The notes under the pieces are model-generated. The model had not been told where the DNA came from. It searched no databases and saw only the letters and a program-made list of their open reading frames with translations. From the NCBI GenBank assembly GCA_000733355.1, contig JNVV01000058.1, positions 124,001 to 188,000 on the forward strand: a stretch of 64,000 nucleotides of DNA. The letters are read 5' to 3'. Positions 10,800-22,944 of the stretch are shown here, piece by piece; the stretch's first letter is position 1, and each line of letters begins with the position of its first letter. The translations under genes were made by a program, and so were the position numbers. This DNA is from Falciphora oryzae. Its lineage: Eukaryota > Ascomycota > Sordariomycetes > Magnaporthales > Magnaporthaceae.

Positions 10800-13440
10800 A
10801 GCGTTCCCTTCCTAAGCTTTCGAAACGAAACCGGCGATTTTAGCCTTTTTGGCCTATGGCTGTTCCTCCTATTCGTCCGTTACAGGGCGTTTAAAAATGG
10901 ATTTGGCTCCGGCCGTTTTTGCAGGTGCAAAAGGAAATTCCTTGCCGTTAATGTCCTTTTTAGCGTAGCATTCCAACGTATAGTGCCCTTCTCTTCCGCA
11001 GCGCCAGCAATCGGCCTTAGCTAACTTTCGTACGTCGATATCGCGTTATTCGACCCCTTTAAATGCCAGTTTGGTCGTAATCCAAACGTTACTCTTTTTA
11101 TCGGCCTTATCGTTAGCCTTTTTTCCAAAACGGGAGTTTAAGGATGGATTTTAGCTCTTATCTTTGGAGCTCTTGCTTTAGCGACAGCCTGCGTTCGAAC
11201 GCTCCGAAGTCGAAACGGGCTCGTTTTTTCCCTTATCCTTCGGGGTTAATCCAGGGTCCTAAAGCATAACCTCGTAGATTTTGCCAGCTTCCTGGGTTGC
11301 GGCGAGGAATTCTTCGTCCGTATCAAGGACTCCTCCGCAACAGGAATATACCAATTTAGTAATTTCTTTTGGAAAGGTGCGGGAAATGTGCTCCCTAAAC
11401 ATAACGCCGGACCATTAAACCGCTTCGTTAAGGTCAAAAAGCTTAATAAAATACTAAACGGTATCTCCTTTGTACTTAAACTCCCGCATTTTTTTAGCAT
11501 TGCGGTAGTATTCGGTAGCGTCCCGGAAGCGTTCCTATAGGGCCGCCGAATAGGCCCGCCAGTTGTTTTCGAGCTACGCGCTTCAAAGGGACCGAAAGCG
11601 TTAATGGTGCCAAACTTGTGCGTTTTCCGTAAATAGGGACCCGACCCAATTGATTTTAACTGTATCGTTAGGAAAGCTTTCGACGTAAGTCTCCATATAG
11701 GAAATAACGCGAAGCCACCATAGCCTAAATTTAGCCAGGTCCTTGCCGTCGTAACTAGGTGGCTTATTAAACTGGACTGGGTTAATAACGGCCGTAAGGA
11801 TCCGACTATGCGGGTAAACAATTCCCTATTGAATGGCTTTAATAAAGTCCTGCAAATCGGGGTCCTTAGAGGCCCGTCCGTTATTTTCGGGGGCATCGTC
11901 TTCCGAAAAGGAGTCCGAAGGTTTTAAAGGTTCCAAAGGAATAGCAATATACTCGGGAGGTTCGTTAGGTGGCCCTTGGGGAGGCCCCTGAAAAAGTTCT
12001 CCAAAGCTTCCGGAGTGCCTGGGACCTGCCGTTGCGGCCCTGTACTATTGTTAGGCAGCGGAAGCAATAGCCCGAACTTGTTGCCGTCGGAGGTTATCGG
12101 ATAATAAGGGGTTTTGAAAACCCTGGCGTAATAATGCCGACGTTTTAAGCGCCGATTGGGGTAGCGGTTTCTCCGTAAAAAGGACGGGTTCTTCCATTTC
12201 TAAAGTGCTTTAACGTAAGCCCGGTGGAAGGGACGACCTTTGGAGGGCCGAAAGTACTGTAGCTAATCTAGGCCGCCTTCCTTATGCCGCAAATCGCCGG
12301 CTTTCCCGTACGGCGTCCCTAACGAGCTAATGCGTTTGGGCCAATATGCGCCGTTCGGCATTAGTGAGGGCTTCGGGCGATACGTGCTCCTTAGTTAGGA
12401 GATCCTGGATCTGGGCATCCTTATTAACGGCCTAATTAGTAACTCCCTTTTTAAAGGTGGAAAGTTGTGCTTGTAGGTCCTGCAAGTGGTTTTGTTAGGC
12501 CCGAGTAACGTCCCGGAGCTAAATTAAGGCCTTTAAACGGATTTGTTGCTTTTCGGCCAAAGTGGCGACCGTGGCCCAGATTTGTTATGCAAATGCCTGG
12601 CTTTTTCCGATAATCCGTTGCCGGAATGCCTTTTGTTGATCAGCGGAAGCGATTAGGCCTTTTTTATATAAAAAAACGACGGTATAGTACGCGTAAGTGA
12701 TGCGGTCGTAATGGGTCCTAATTTCGCGGATTTGTTCCCGATCGGCGAGGATTTCCTAGCTTACACCTCGGGATAGGGCCGAAATTGCTTCATGCGTACT
12801 AATAAATTCCCGCTGGATTTCGGTCATCCAGCCCGGGGGGTTTTAAAAGCGTCCTACGGATATAAGGGCTTATTATTCAAGGGCTATATCGAAAGGGGGT
12901 GCCAAATAAAGGATAAATACCCCCTAATCGTCAAGCATAGGGGTATTTTAACGCTTTTCCGGTACAAACCGGGAGGGGCCTTCGGGGGCTTTTCCGGCCG
13001 CTTTTTTAAATTGGGCCGGTATGGTATCGGTAGGTATACCGGAATTGCTAAACAAAAAGGGGGATTCCGTTAATTCCACGGCCGGCATGCTAAAATCGCT
13101 TGGTAAGGAAAGAAATATCGTTGCAAACGAAATAAGGGGGTCCAGTTCCCTATATTCCTAGGCAGCGTAAAATCCCAAAGGTACAAAGGAGATCTTCCGG
13201 CCTTTTTTAAAATCCCGTAACTTCGCCAAAGCGACTAAAAGGGTAAAGCGACCCTCTTATATATTCTTCTCGCTTTCACCCGTTCGAAAACACCGGTAAC
13301 AGTTAAATGTCTCTGGTATGGCCCCAGGGTTTTATTCGCTAAAAAAGGCAACAGTTAGGGCTTAAAGGTACCGACTAACAGGGCCTCTCCAAAGCTTAGG
13401 AAGAAAGATAATAAAGCTTCCGTCAGGGGGCAAAGCGTAA
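10800..13440 (-). pseudogene. Ty3 gag with zinc knuckle, RIP-mutated
   Basis: The minus strand near 11009-10970 encodes CWRCGREGHYTLEC, a CX2CX4HX4C zinc knuckle, followed by AKKDINGKEFPF. Upstream coding sequence (about 11550-11250) reads FRDATEYYRNAKKMREFKYKGDT and continues through several stops at Trp- or Gln-type codons, typical of a Ty3 gag. The N-terminal part (11900-13440) is too degraded to place domains. A longer open frame overlapping this gag on the same strand is in the wrong phase and is not the gene. Confidence 0.75.
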
Positions 13441-13450
13441 AAAGATTATT

Positions 13451-13745
13451 TGTAACAAGGGGTCAAAAACGGCTTGGAAAAAAAATCTCTAAATTGCAAA
13501 TAATCTTTCTATGGGCTCAAAAAATGCTTAAGGAGGAAGGAATCTTTCGTAAAGGACATAGGAAATGGCAGGGTTTATATAAACCCTTTGTGATCCGTGC
13601 GGAGTATCGAGTACATGATTCACACTGCCTTCCGACCCTCACCGCTTGGCCTTAAGGCCGTTGACCGCCTATGCGGGTCTTCGACCCTCCGTGAGGCCGA
13701 CTCGTAATGCCGACTAGTTAGGTCCACGGGTTCTTCCGTGTAACA
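13451..13745 (-). repeat. LTR C of the Ty3 composite
   Basis: 295 bp, TGTAACAAGG...GTGTAACA. It is the 5' LTR for the minus-strand element. The target-site copy CACGA follows at 13746-13750. Confidence 0.9.
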
Positions 13746-14041
13746 CACGATCATCTTTGGAGTTTTTGGGATTCTTTTAGCCCTCGCCAGCGTTTTATTC
13801 GCATATAAACAACTCCAGCTCTCGCGATAACGGACGACGCTACCTCCGCCATCCACTCCAATAAGCCTTGCACTATTTCGAAAAAGACCGCGTTTACCCC
13901 TACTACAACCACCGCCCGCGGTTATAATCGCGCCTTTTCGAACCCCATCGTCCCCACGCTATCCCATCGCTAATACCTCCGCTAGTTAAAACAAAGCGAC
14001 ATAAGCCGCTTTCGCTCGCCCACTTAAAAAGGCGTACATAA
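13746..14041 (+). pseudogene. 3' part of the split small membrane-protein gene
   Basis: Continuing in phase from 3633, bases 13751-13827 encode IIFGVFGILLALASVLFAYK followed by a few polar residues, a clear transmembrane helix. A TAA stops the frame at 13828-13830. Beyond it, another frame still reads like coding sequence (ALHYFEKDRVYPYYNHRP near 13867) with scattered stops, so the gene tail seems to have been shifted and mutated. The tail ends where an inverted solo LTR begins at 14042. Total intact length would be about 50 codons to the first stop. Confidence 0.55.
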
Positions 14042-14336
14042 TGTCACACGGAAGAACCCGTGGACCTAACTAGTCGGCATCACAAGTCGGCCTCACGGAG
14101 GGTCGAAAACCCGCATAAGCGGTCAACGGCCCTAAGGCCAGGCGGTGAAGGTCAGAAGGCAGTGTGAATCATATACTCGATACTTCGCACGGATCACAAA
14201 GGGTTTATATAAACCCTGCCATCTCCTATGTCCTTCACGAAAGATTCCTTCCTCCTCAAGCATCTCTTGAGCCCATAGAAAGATTATCTGCAATCTAGAG
14301 ATTCTTTCTCCAAGCCGTCTTTGACCCCTTGTTACA
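14042..14336 (+). repeat. Solo LTR D, inverted relative to the composite
   Basis: 295 bp, TGTCACACGG...CTTGTTACA, the reverse complement of the LTR family at 3634, 6740 and 13451. No internal region lies on either side. The flanks (CATAA and GCTAA) do not form a clean target duplication, so a deletion or later change may have removed one side. Confidence 0.85.
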
Positions 14337-15602
14337 GCTAAGGCAAACGGTAAAATAAGCAAAAAGCAAATTGCGAAAAAAGGTAACGATATTACAGCGT
14401 TTGCAGGTATGCGACTCCGCACGCTTTTCGATAGCGTAAAGCTTATCCGCGTTAACGGATTTTGTAATGCTCGAAACGCTATTATCGTCGTTTTAGTTAG
14501 CCGGCGAATTTTCGGCGCTAGCGTCGCCGTTTTTAACGTTATAGATTCGGTCGCGCTGTTTGTAGTTTAAGCGTTTGTAGTCGCGATTTTTATCGCGACG
14601 GTTACGGCTGCTACTTTTTATGTAGTTGTTTTTGCGATTATTACGATTTTTGTAATCGTTTCGTTTGTAGTCGCGAGATTTGTAATCGCGATTTTTGTCG
14701 CGATAGTAGTCCTTGCAGTTAAAATTACAACGAAAGTCGTAATAGCGAAAATCGTAGCGGCGAAAGTTTAAAAGGCGGTAATCCCGGTTATAATCCCGAC
14801 GTTTGTTATAGGATTTATCGTAATAGCGATTGCCAGATTTGCTAAAACTGTAGTTGTCGCGTTTGCTACCGTAATCGTCGTTATGGCCTTTACTGCGGAG
14901 GTTGTGTTTTTTAGCTATAGCATTGGGATAGTGCTTCCGGGCCACGGCAACTAGCACTAAATTGTTTTTTTTAATGTAGCGGAGGTACTTAGCGCGAGTT
15001 TTAATCGATTTGGGAGCTTTTAGCCGCGTTTGGATGCTTAAATCAAAACGGTTCCAAATTTGGATTATAGTGCCGTACCAGTTGCCGTTTTAAGTAATGC
15101 TTATGCCTTTAGCAAAACGGAGCATTTTAAAAACGAACTGGTATAAGGCGGATTCATTTGCGGCAAGGTTTCGGAAGGTAAAAATCGTTTTAGTGAAAAA
15201 CTTAGTGGCTTTACTAGCGTTTGGAGCGAATTATCGCTTAAGGGCTGTAAGGATTGCTATTAGGCTTTAAACTTTTAAAATAGCGCGTTCTTTACGATCA
15301 AATTAGCTGCTTTACTAAATAGCTGCTAAGCTGCTAAAAAGGGTTTGGAAAAGGTTAAGCAGCTAGTAATTAACGTTTTAAACTATATTTGGGTTTTTGC
15401 GGAAAGTTTCGATCCGTTTGGTGAAGGAGTAGACGTTTGTAAAGATTGTTAGCTTAAAATCAAACAAAATACCCTGGTTATCGGGGTTTTTTTGGTAGGG
15501 ATTGAAAATTCTGATCATTTTTCGCTTAAAAAGGAAGCGGTTTCCGTTAGGGCGAGTAAAAACGTAGGTATCGATTATTTGCTGCTTGTAGTTACGGGTA
15601 GC
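14337..15602 (-). pseudogene. Copia-like gag remnant with basic low-complexity region
   Basis: A minus-strand open frame at 14493-14957 encodes about 154 residues dominated by R, K, N, D and Y (for example DKNRDYKSRDYKRNDYKN). This resembles the basic linker before the zinc knuckle of retrotransposon gag proteins. The rest of the stretch is AT-rich and shows no long frame. The Ty3 element at 15603-22238 is inserted at its right end (target duplication GTAGC). The sequence beyond that insertion (22244 on) therefore continues the same host element. Assignment to Copia rests on the LTR-like block at 24656 and is tentative. Confidence 0.4.
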
Positions 15603-16130
15603 TGTAACAGGCCTTGGCCCTACTATAGCCAGCTACAGCAGTGTCAGGCCTGGAAAAGGGGGGTTCTCGCAGGGAAATCTCAGAGGTTCAACAAGTCAAT
15701 AGTCGTATTCGTTAAGGCTTAACAAGTCTATGGTGTTGGTAGAAACAGAAAAACGATTGCTTGCCCTCCGGACCTCCTTCACAGGGGGTTTTTCGGGCTT
15801 TCCTTATGCTTTGACCCTCCGGCCGTCCTTCGGCTGTCGTCGGCGCGTCTCCTCCTCCGTAGCGTCCGTTGGGGCCTGCCTTTCGGTTGTTATCGGCACA
15901 TTGCCTTTTCCGCGGCGTCCGTCGGAACCGGATATGTTTCGTCCTTTTTAGGGTTCCGGGCCGGGCTGATTTGCGGGGGCTAATTGGCGTGCGTATCGCA
16001 AAGTTAAACTTTTTTGACCCGCATATCCGTCAGGGCTTGCGCCCCTCCGGCTACCACCCGGAGGCCTCCCTTGTGGTTACCGGTAGCGTCCTTTACGGCT
16101 GCTAGCTATAGTTTTGTACGGGGTGTTACA
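15603..16130 (-). repeat. 3' LTR of the second Ty3 element
   Basis: 528 bp, TGTAACAGGCC...GGGGTGTTACA, closely matching 21711-22238. Confidence 0.9.
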
Positions 16131-19100
16131 ATTATCCCCTTTTTAAAGAGGCTATCCTCGGCCTTTAACTTTCTTCTTTTCCCTGGTGCAATAACAAGTT
16201 TTCGTGGATTCGCAAGGGCGTTGACCGTTTTTTTCTTTCGCCTGGGGTAGGCGCTAGTTTCTAATAAAACCTTTGAAAAAGGATAACCAATTTGGCGATT
16301 TTAGGTGTCCCTTTTTTTATTGCTTGGTTCCACGTCCTGGAGCTCGCGGATTTTTCGGTTCCTTTTGTTCCGGGCCCTTTAAAAGGCTCGTACTTTCGTG
16401 GGTGCGCTGCGAAAGTGTTTTTCGGGTTCCTAAATGTTGTATTTTGCCGGCTAATCCTTCCATTTAATTAGGTAGTATTTTTTGCTTCGGATCCGTCCCT
16501 TATTTCGTACTTTTTTGACCTCCTATTCCTTTTGGTCGTTTTCGTACTTTGGCATAAGTAGCAGCACCTCGTCTCTTTATTCTTTGGTAGTATACCGTTC
16601 GAGGTATTGCACGGGAATAACGTCGTAAAAACGGTGGTAATGCTTGGGAAATGCCAAACGGTAGGCCTGCTGGCTTATGCGTTCGGTAATCCGGAAAGGA
16701 CCGATTTATTTAGGTGCTAACTTTTTGTTTTTTAAACGCAGGTTTTTCGTAAACATTTTAACCAAATTTCCAATTACGAACTCCATAGGGATGTGGTTTT
16801 TGTTATAGTATTTAGCTAACCGTTTTTATGCTTGTAATAACGTCTTTTTAAGCTTTTTACGCAATGCATAAAATCGTTTGATGCGGTTTTTTGCTGCGGG
16901 TACCTTCCTTTTAGGGATATTATTCGCGATATCAATCCGCATCTCGCAATCCGATCCGTATAGGAAATAAAACGGCGAGTGCTTTGTGGTGAAGTTCCTG
17001 CTGTTGTTATAGGCGTAAGCTGCTAACGGTAGCAGTGATGCCTAGGAGTTTTCCGAACTGGCGCAGTAGCTGCGGAGGTAATTTTCGATGACGCGGTTAA
17101 GGATTTCCGTTTGCCCGTCCGTTTGAGGATGGTAGGCGGTTGATATGCGTTTTTTGATAATTTGGTGTTTGTATATTTCTTCCTAAAAGCCACTGGTAAT
17201 GCGGCTATCGCGATCGCTAACGATGCTTTTGGGGGTACCGAATACGCATTTGATACGCTCGAAAAACAGCTTTACGAACTGTCCTGCATTTGTGTCAGTT
17301 CGTATGGGGATAAGGATTACGTATTTGGTTAATCGGTATACGACGACGAAAATCGCGTTAAAGACCTGACCACCCGCCGTCCTGCTTTTAGGTAGGCCGG
17401 TTACCCAGTCCAAAAAGATCTCTTTTATAAACTGCCCGTTTTTTAGCGGTGGTAAGGGTTTAAATTTGCTGTAGGGTTTGTGACGATGAATCGCCTTCCT
17501 TTAGCACTAAGGGCACGATGCCACATATACCGTAACATCCCTTTTAACTTTATCCCACTAAAAAAAGCGCTGGATAAGATTTAAAGTTTTGGCTACGCCC
17601 TAATAACCGGCTTCCGGGAAATCGTAAAATTGTTTTAGGATTTCGGTTTTTAAAGCTTCGTTTGTAAAGACATAAACCTAATTTCCCCGGAAAATTAACT
17701 CGTTACTATTAGTTAGGTGGAAGTACGATACTTTTTGTTGCCGAGTCGTTATCGCAATATTTCGGTGCGGTGCGGTGTATTTTACGTCAAGTACTGCCAA
17801 GCGGGGCTTTTTAACTACGGTTAGCCTTTTAAGCAAATTTATGCTCGCCGGATCCCGTTTTTATACGTCCCCAATTTATTTCTTTAACGGCGTTGGGATT
17901 TCTTCTGGGGAATTCGTAGTTACGTTGTTTTTAAACTAATCCAAAGTAGTGCATGCCTTCTAACGAGTAACAGATTGCATTTATAAGGTATGGATGATTT
18001 TAAGGGCGTTTGGATTGTTGGCTAACGTGAGCTGTGCCAAACGTACGCTGTTCCGCTCGTTTCGCCGGTTAAAGATAAAATCTTTAAGGGATCGCTCGTT
18101 AGGTGCGCTTTTTGCGTTCATTAGCTGGGGAGGCTTATTAGGCGACGCTTTTTCGGTAATATCCTTTGCGTGCTGCTTATAAACAAACACGTTTTGTACC
18201 CGACCTATTTTATTTAATAACGTCGGCAAAAGTTTTTTAATAAGAGTTTTTTATCCTTCCTTGCGACCGTCCATATAATCCGGCCGGCGAAACGGAGCGT
18301 CGGCTGGGTTTAAAAACCCTGGCCGGTATTTAATTTCGAAATTGTAAGGTGCTAACTGCAATAGCTAGCGTGCCTGTCGTCCGTTTAAACGCTTTTGCTT
18401 TATAAAAGCTTTAAAGTTTTTATAATCCGAAAACACCTCCGTAGTTTGCGCCCCTTTGAGGTAATGTCGCTAATGGCGAAAACTTCCCATTATTGCGAAA
18501 AGTTCCTTATCGTATATAAGATACCGAGTTTCGGCACCTTTAAACTTTTAGGACCAGTAAGCTATAGGGTGCTACTAGCCGTCGTGCTTTTGCGACAAAA
18601 TGCTTGCTATGGCAAAGTCGAAAGCGTCCGTTTTGATCTGTAACGGTAAAATCGGGTCGTAATGCCGCAGCATTGGTGCGGTCGTAAACGCGTTAATTAG
18701 GTCCTCGAATGCCTGCTGTTGGGGCTCCTGCCAGTGATGGCCTATTTGGCCTAGCTTGCGTCCGTTCTTCATTTTTTGCAACAAATCGTACAAAGGTTTC
18801 GCCATGCGGGAAAAGCCGTGGATAAACCGTTGATAAAAGTTGCAAAATCTCACAAAAACTTGGATGTTTTTATACGTGCGAGGTGGGTGGTTAATCTATT
18901 CGCGGACGATTTAAATACGCGTAAGGTCCATTTTAAACCTTTCAGTATTGACGATAAAACTTAGGAACTTAAATTTTTGCTGGAAAAAGGTGCATTTTTT
19001 GGGATTGGCATAAAGCTTAAAGCTGCGAAATCGATCCAAAACCAGCTTTAGGTGGTGCTAGTGCTTTTCTTTACTACCGGAGTAAATAAGGATATCGTTT

Positions 19101-19560
19101 AAATAGACGATAACGAAATCGTTTATTAAGCCCCGTAGGGTTTTGTTAATGTAAGTTTGGAACGATACCGGGGCGTTAGTAAATCCGAACGGTAGCACGA
19201 GGTACTCGTAATGCCCGTATTTGGTGCGGAACGCGGTTTTCCATTCGTTCCTTTTTTTAATGCGAAGTTGGTAATACGCATTAACGAAGTCGATTTTAAA
19301 TAAGCATTTGGTACCGTTTAAGCGGTTAAGCATTTCCCTAATTAACGGAAGCGGTGCTTTATTTTTAATGGTAATATCGTTAAATCTTCGATAGTTAACG
19401 CATAATCGTAACGTGCCGTTTTTTTTCGGGACGAAAATAACAAGGGCTCCTATTGGTGACTGTAATTCGCGAATAATGCTTTGTGCGAGGGCATCGGTAA
19501 GGTACTCCTGGAGTGCCGTCGACTTAGCTGGAAATAGGTAATAAATTTGCTTTTACGGGG
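16131..19560 (-). pseudogene. Ty3 pol (RT, RNase H, integrase, chromodomain), RIP-mutated
   Basis: On the minus strand from 19560 down: RT (19333-19058; KIDFVNAYYQLRI, LPFGFTNAPVSFQ, and YLND where YLDD is expected); RNase H (18853-18395; HYDPILPLQIKTDAFDFA); the integrase zinc-binding remnant near 17530 (SCP..C pattern with the Cys partly lost); integrase core (17413-17183; LDWVTGLPKSR and IVSDRDSRITSGF); then GPFRITERISQQAYRL and a chromo-type module (about 16690-16450). Many stops break the frame. The RT Asp-to-Asn change is GAC to AAC, again RIP-type. Confidence 0.85.
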
Positions 19561-21710
19561 GCTTTTTGCCCGGGAGCAAATTAATGGCATGGTCGCCGTG
19601 GCCATGCTTTGGAAGCATTTTCCCTTTGCGGACGTCGAATACGTCGAAGTGATTTATTCGTAAACTTGCAGGGACGTTTTTTAAATCTGGCGGTTCGTTT
19701 GGACGGTCCTCGAAAGGGTCGTCCTCCCCGGTGCTGCTGATAAAAGGGTTAAAGCGAAGGGAACAAATAAGCACGCGATTTTTAGCTTAAAGGCTTTTTT
19801 GGAAATGGTATGCGAATAGCTAATAGATACGAGGACGTTGGTTAAAACACCAGGTGCTTTTAGCCGGGTAAAAGTTTATAGCTAGTTTTTGCATTAGTGG
19901 CATGCTTATAAGGATAAGGGCGTTTGCCAAGTTTCGTTCGATAGCGAGGAATGGCTGGATAACTTCCACCGGAGTGCTATTTTGGTTACGAAAGTTTAAT
20001 CGTAAATGGTAAACGCTATAGGTTTTAACGCTTTGGTTGCTTGCGGCGGCGAAAGTAAGGGATTGGTGATCGTGTTTGGGACGGTTGCATGGTTTATAGC
20101 CTAGGGATTTGCAAAAAGTAATAAAAACGGTATTGACTTTAGCGAACGTATTTAGGCCGACCTCGACCTCAACTTTCGGGCCGCCGTTAGAAAAGCTAAC
20201 GGTCCTTTTAGTAACGAGCGTAAGGGCTGTGCGTATTTAGTCGTTACGGAACGTCGGTACGGGGATAACCGGGTTCCCTTTTAGTTTTTTTAGCGCTTTT
20301 CGCTCTGCTTTTTTCCACCTTCCTCCTTCCGGCGCTTTAAGAAATTAACCTTAGCTTTTTCCTTTTAGGGGGATTCGCCCTCCTTAGTCGAAAATTTGGT
20401 AGCGGAAAAGGGGCTTTTGCAATCTTTCGCTATATGGTTAGGCTCGCCGCACTTAAAGCATACGCCTTCGTCCCGGCGTCGTTAGCGTTCGGCGTTTAAA
20501 AGCGTCGAGCGTCCGTTACCTTTGCCGTTACCGTTACGTCGGTTACGCCCCTTTTGCTTGCTTCGAAACTTGTACTTTTCGTCTTTATTCGATTCCTTTT
20601 GGTCCTTTTTGTAAAAGGACTTATAGGAATCTTTTTTTTCGTCGTACGGGGCGCGAGCACCCGTACCTAAAATACCCCAAAGGATTTGGGCTATGGCGAT
20701 AAAATCTTCCAAAATCTTTATTTTATAATGCATTCCGCGGGTGATTTAAACTTTTAAAGCAGGGACCAAACGGATAACGTAACCGTTAATATCTGCTATT
20801 TGTCCTGCTTCGCCGCATATATGTCGGTACCGTGCTGCGAAAACACCAAGGTCCTCGTTGTTCTTTTTGCATAAATTGCTGTAGGTCGTTGGTAGCCCTT
20901 AAAAGTGAAAAATCTTTTCGTAATGTGGTATTACGGAGCTATCGCACGAATTTGCGCCAATGTAAGCTTAATACCGGGCTGGCTTTGCGCGAGCCGTTAT
21001 AGGCGGAATTAAGGTCGCTATCGAAAGTTCCGATAGCGGCTGCGATACGCGATTTGGCCGTAATAAAGCCGTTAAAATTGGCTTCGAATGTAAGGTTAAA
21101 TTTGCTTTCCTAATGGTCGAAGTCCTACATTGAGTTTGGAAGCTTCAGCTCGGGCATTTTCCATAAAATTTTGTAACTGTTTCTGTTTTTGTCGTACGAA
21201 GGAAAAATGTCGTCCTTTTCGTCGTCGTTCCTTACTAGGGTATGGTACGACGGTGCCCGGGGTATCGACTAGTTGCCGGGTCTTCCTAACGGGCGGTTAA
21301 CCTTTTGGCCGTATTGCTTTGGGGTTAAACTTTGGGAACGAGCCGGAATTTGGGGCTCGTGGTTAGGGCGATTTGGATCGTCCGAATCGTTTGGGAGGCC
21401 AAAGGCCTCGCGAATTGCCTTCCGTTCCACAAGTGCTTTTTGGAACTGTAGTAGGATTTTAGTAGGGATGCAGTTTCGCGTTACGTAGTAAGCGAGCTAC
21501 GAACGAGTGTAAAATGCAACGTTGTGGATACTAAAGTTAGGGTATCTACGAGGGTTGTTAGGGGTAGGTTGCTCGCGTCCAGGGGGAAAGGTGGATGTTC
21601 CCGTTCCTGGATTCTCGTCCTGGCCTGGGTCGTTGATGTTAACGAAGTTATTAAAGTCCGACATGGTGACTGGTAAATGCTAAAGGTTTAAGCAAAGGAA
21701 GCAATCGAGT
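19561..21710 (-). pseudogene. Ty3 gag/protease region with zinc knuckle
   Basis: The minus strand at about 20465-20410 encodes CFKCGEPNHIAKDC, a perfect CX2CX4HX4C zinc knuckle, just after a TAA where a Gln codon is likely. Upstream (20733-20482) is a basic K/R/N-rich linker. The capsid part extends towards 21665 with frequent stops. The protease is expected near 19800-20250 but I could not see its active site clearly. Confidence 0.7.
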
Positions 21711-22238
21711 TGTAACAGGCCTTGGCCTTACTATAGCCAGCTATAGCAATATCAGGCCTGGAAAAGGGGGGTTTTCGCAGGGAGATCTCAAAGGTTCAAC
21801 AAGTCAACAGTCGTATTCGTTAAGGCTCAACAAGTTTATGGTATTGGTAGAAATAGAAAAACGATTGCTTGCCCTCCGGACCTCCTTTACAGGGGGTTTT
21901 TCGGGCCCTCCTTATGCTCTGACCCTCCGGCCGTTTTTCGGCTGTCGTCGGCGCGTTTCCTCCTCCGTGGCGTCCGTTGGGGCCTGCCTTTCGGTTGTTA
22001 TCGGCACACTGCCTCTTCCGCGGCGTCCGTCGGAGCCGGATGTGTTTCGTCCTTTTTAGGGTTCCGGGCCGGGCTGATTTGCGGGGGCTGATCGGCGTGC
22101 GTGTCGCAAAGTTAAACTTTCTTGACCCGCACATCCGTCAGGGCTTGCGCCCCTCCGGCTACCACCCGGAGGCCTCCCTTGTGGTTACCGGTGGCGTCCC
22201 CTACGGCTGCTGGCCATGGTTTTGTGCGGGGTGTTATA
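21711..22238 (-). repeat. 5' LTR of the second Ty3 element
   Basis: 528 bp, TGTAACAGGCC...GGGGTGTTATA. The final C-to-T in ACA to ATA spoils the canonical end. GTAGC follows directly. Confidence 0.9.
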
Positions 22239-22243
22239 GTAGC

Positions 22244-22944
22244 ACGGTTTTTTACATCCTTTTAAACGTTCCGGTCCCGATTTCGATTTCGGTCCCTTTT
22301 ATTTTTCGGCAAAGGGACGTAAAGGTTGCCTTTGCTCCGAGCTAGGTTTTAAATAAAAATGTTAATAGGAATAGATTGGAAAAGACGAGGGTTTGCCAAT
22401 GGGCGAAACGGAGGCTTTTTTGGTTTTCGGTCGAAAGGGGCTTTTTTATTATCGTTATCGTTAGAAAAGGATAAGGGGTCCGACGGGTCGCCGTTACCGC
22501 CCGCAATAATATATGTTACGTAGGTTTGTTTAGCTAAGGGCAATTAGGGTTTAAAACGAGGTGCTCCCGCATTAGGCCGTTTGAAATATGCTTTAGGCTT
22601 AGCGTCTAAATAACTGTTGTTATAAAAAAAGGTGGCGCGCGCGCTAAAAAAAGGGTTTTAATCGTCGCGTAATAGCTATACCGGTGCATTGTAAGCTCGA
22701 ATCTATTTACGTCGGATTTCGCTTAAACGGCGTTGTATTTCGCTAAAGTTTAGCGAGGTGGCATAACGGTTGTAATTAGATCGCGAAACGCTAAAGCTAT
22801 AGTATTGCTCGTATCGGGAGCGGCGAAAGCGCTTTCGGCTGTTTTCGATGCTTCCCAATTTAGCTATTATTTATTTTATAGTTTTGCTTTGGTTTTCGTT
22901 TCGCTTGCGCTATTTTTCGTTCCGCCGATTTTAACGGTTTTGCA
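22244..22944 (-). other. Remnant of the retroelement into which the Ty3 element inserted
   Basis: AT-rich sequence with repeated short minus-strand frames rich in basic and Asn/Ser residues (for example RRSRYEQYYSFSVSRSNYNRY), all stop-ridden. It is continuous with 14337-15602 once the Ty3 insertion is removed. No conserved domain was recognised. Confidence 0.35.

Larger units (their letters stand above)
3634..13745 (-). mobile_element. Three-LTR composite Ty3/mdg4 chromovirus retrotransposon
   Basis: Three LTRs of 294-295 bp (3634-3928, 6740-7033, 13451-13745) frame two internal regions, both coding on the minus strand. The distal one (7034-13450) has the full order gag, protease, RT, RNase H, integrase, chromodomain. 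The proximal one (3929-6739) keeps only chromodomain through RT and stops abruptly at an LTR. The 5-bp target duplication CACGA flanks the outermost LTRs (3629-3633 and 13746-13750), so the whole 10.1-kb block behaves as one insertion. Stop codons and RIP-type transitions are dense throughout, so nothing is functional. The LTRs begin TGT and end ACA. Confidence 0.9.
15603..22238 (-). mobile_element. Full-length Ty3/mdg4 chromovirus retrotransposon with target duplication
   Basis: Two 528-bp LTRs (15603-16130 and 21711-22238) flank a 5.6-kb minus-strand interior carrying gag, pol and a chromodomain. GTAGC is present at 15598-15602 and again at 22239-22243, a perfect 5-bp target duplication that fixes both ends. 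The right LTR ends in ATA instead of ACA, a RIP-type change. A diverged relative of the same LTR is the solo LTR at 36223-36720. All reading frames are disrupted. Confidence 0.92.

Noticed and set aside
11246..11896. 216-codon minus-strand open frame
   Set aside because: It overlaps the Ty3 gag in another phase. The stop-interrupted neighbouring frame carries the gag signal (FRDATEYYRNAKKMREF and the zinc knuckle), so this long frame is a shadow.
3634..13745. Interpretation as two independent Ty3 insertions
   Set aside because: Only the outermost LTRs share a target duplication (CACGA), and the middle LTR has unrelated flanks, so a single composite fits better.
14042..14336. Inverted LTR D as the partner of LTR C in one element
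   Set aside because: The two are in opposite orientation with 296 bp of unrelated host sequence between them, so D is a separate solo LTR.
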